From: Magnetococcales bacterium
Lineage (GTDB): Bacteria; Pseudomonadota; Magnetococcia; Magnetococcales; UBA8363
DNA length: 40,897 nt
NCBI GenBank assembly: GCA_015232645.1
Contig: JADFZF010000006.1
Coordinates: 1 to 40,897 of the forward strand
Reading direction: 5' to 3'
The position numbers and the translations under genes were made by a program. Under the pieces are notes generated by a model. The model had not been told where the DNA came from and ran no database searches. It saw nothing but the letters and a program-made list of their open reading frames with translations. Every line of letters begins with the position of its first letter. Within the stretch, counting starts at the first letter, position 1. Of the stretch, positions 40,319 to 40,897 are shown one piece after another.

Positions 40319-40897
40319 AAATAGTCAAGCCTTCCGCAATGATCACACGACCTGAAAGATGAAGTACGATATCCGGTTCCCGCTCTTGCCTCAACTGCCA
40401 TGGTACTTCGGAATTCAATAAAAACGCAGTCCTGCCGGATCATGGCCAGACCATTGGCTGCAATGACAGATCGAGTCGTCATGGCCCACGTGCCTTTCCA
40501 CCCCACAAAGTGAAAGGTTAAGCAAATTTTGGCATGGCCAACAGGAAAAATTGTCATCATTCGGATTCCCCCCCAGATGATGGAACCGCTCACGAAAAAA
40601 ATGGCGGGGGAGGCCTCCATGGTTGTGTTTTACATCCCCAACAGAGGAGCGGAGGCCAATGCCCACAGACTTCTGACCTGGTAACCGATCAAAACCTTGA
40701 AAAGCAACCTGAGGGGACTTCGTCCCCTCAAGCCTTTGTGAAAAACATGCAAACAAAGTCATTCAGCAAAAGCAAAATCCTGGGAACAATTCTCCGGCCT
40801 CCCTACTTCTACCTTGTCATATTCATTAATTGGAATGGATCGCTGATTATTGATTGATCTATGAAAATAGTGAAAGAAAAAAGGGGTCTGGGGGATT
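40319..40897. other. Region right of the platform gene with possible degenerate gene
   Basis: Contains two overlapping minus-strand ORFs (40315-40620 and 40415-40762) in different frames. Together they encode Cys-rich text such as SCWPCQNLLNLSLCG and SFRSCDHCGRL, as if one small metal-binding protein had been broken by frameshifts; a GGGGGGG run near 40570 sits between. No clear ribosome binding site or homologue. The outer part (40740-40897) shows nothing but a terminal GGGGTCTGGGGGAT. Confidence 0.4.
40710..40730. terminator. Perfect hairpin, possible terminator
   Basis: TGAGGGGAC-TTC-GTCCCCTCA is a perfect nine-base stem with a three-base loop. On the minus strand it is followed by GGTTGCTTTT, a weak T-tract, so it may end a transcript that starts to the right of the window. 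Confidence 0.45.

Noticed and set aside
1-40897. CRISPR arrays, tRNA or rRNA genes, magnetosome (mam) genes, prophage genes.
   Set aside because: I looked for spaced repeats, tRNA-like cloverleaf ends and family signatures and saw none.

Overview
The window looks like a chromosomal segment of a Gram-negative bacterium of the Pseudomonadota. GC content is moderate to high, and housekeeping genes (tgt, queA, fba, serC, acs, cnoX) sit among accessory blocks. Gene content (MSHA/type IV pilus-like genes, CHASE-PAS sensor kinase, a sigma-54 promoter, many C-rich hairpins between genes) would fit the Magnetococcales/Magnetococcia, but nothing here proves that. No magnetosome, rRNA, tRNA or CRISPR genes were seen.

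Layout. (1) 1-150: the right end of an IS66-family insertion sequence, followed by a repeat-rich scar (512-656) and a small secreted protein gene. (2) 1559-3735, minus strand: tgt and queA, the last two tRNA-queuosine genes, translationally coupled. (3) 4023-20032, plus strand: a 16-kb glycan/surface-molecule locus with three different radical SAM enzymes, a UDP-GlcNAc 2-epimerase-like protein, a GT2 glycosyltransferase, an AsnB-type amidotransferase, a Gfo/Idh/MocA dehydrogenase coupled to a DegT-type sugar aminotransferase, two methyltransferases, a hexapeptide acetyltransferase and two large polytopic membrane proteins. The set suggests an N-acetylated, possibly amidated amino-sugar (uronic acid) glycan; this is inference. 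(4) 20122-24921: a small secreted cysteine protein with a clear sigma-70 promoter, a CoA-disulfide-reductase/rhodanese fusion with an operator-like dyad, a small membrane TPR-like protein and a C-terminally short GlpD-like dehydrogenase.

(5) 25240-29782, minus strand: fba, serC and acs (central carbon and serine metabolism). (6) 29783-30796: a 780-base gap holding an orphan plus-strand intrinsic terminator (possible small RNA) and then a good sigma-54 promoter driving a 78-residue protein of unknown function. (7) 30870-40318, minus strand: cnoX, then a run that reads from 40318 downwards: a GspF/MshG-like platform protein, PilM/MshI-like and PilN-like proteins, an MshN-like TM+TPR protein split by a frameshift in a C-run, a REC-PAS response regulator and a CHASE-PAS sensor histidine kinase. 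The pilus-type assembly genes and the two-component pair are close enough together to be one transcription unit.

The points most worth a second look are the three-radical-SAM glycan locus, the sigma-54-driven small protein with the orphan terminator upstream, the MshN frameshift, the pilus/two-component linkage, and the operator-like dyads before wecB and the CoA-disulfide reductase.
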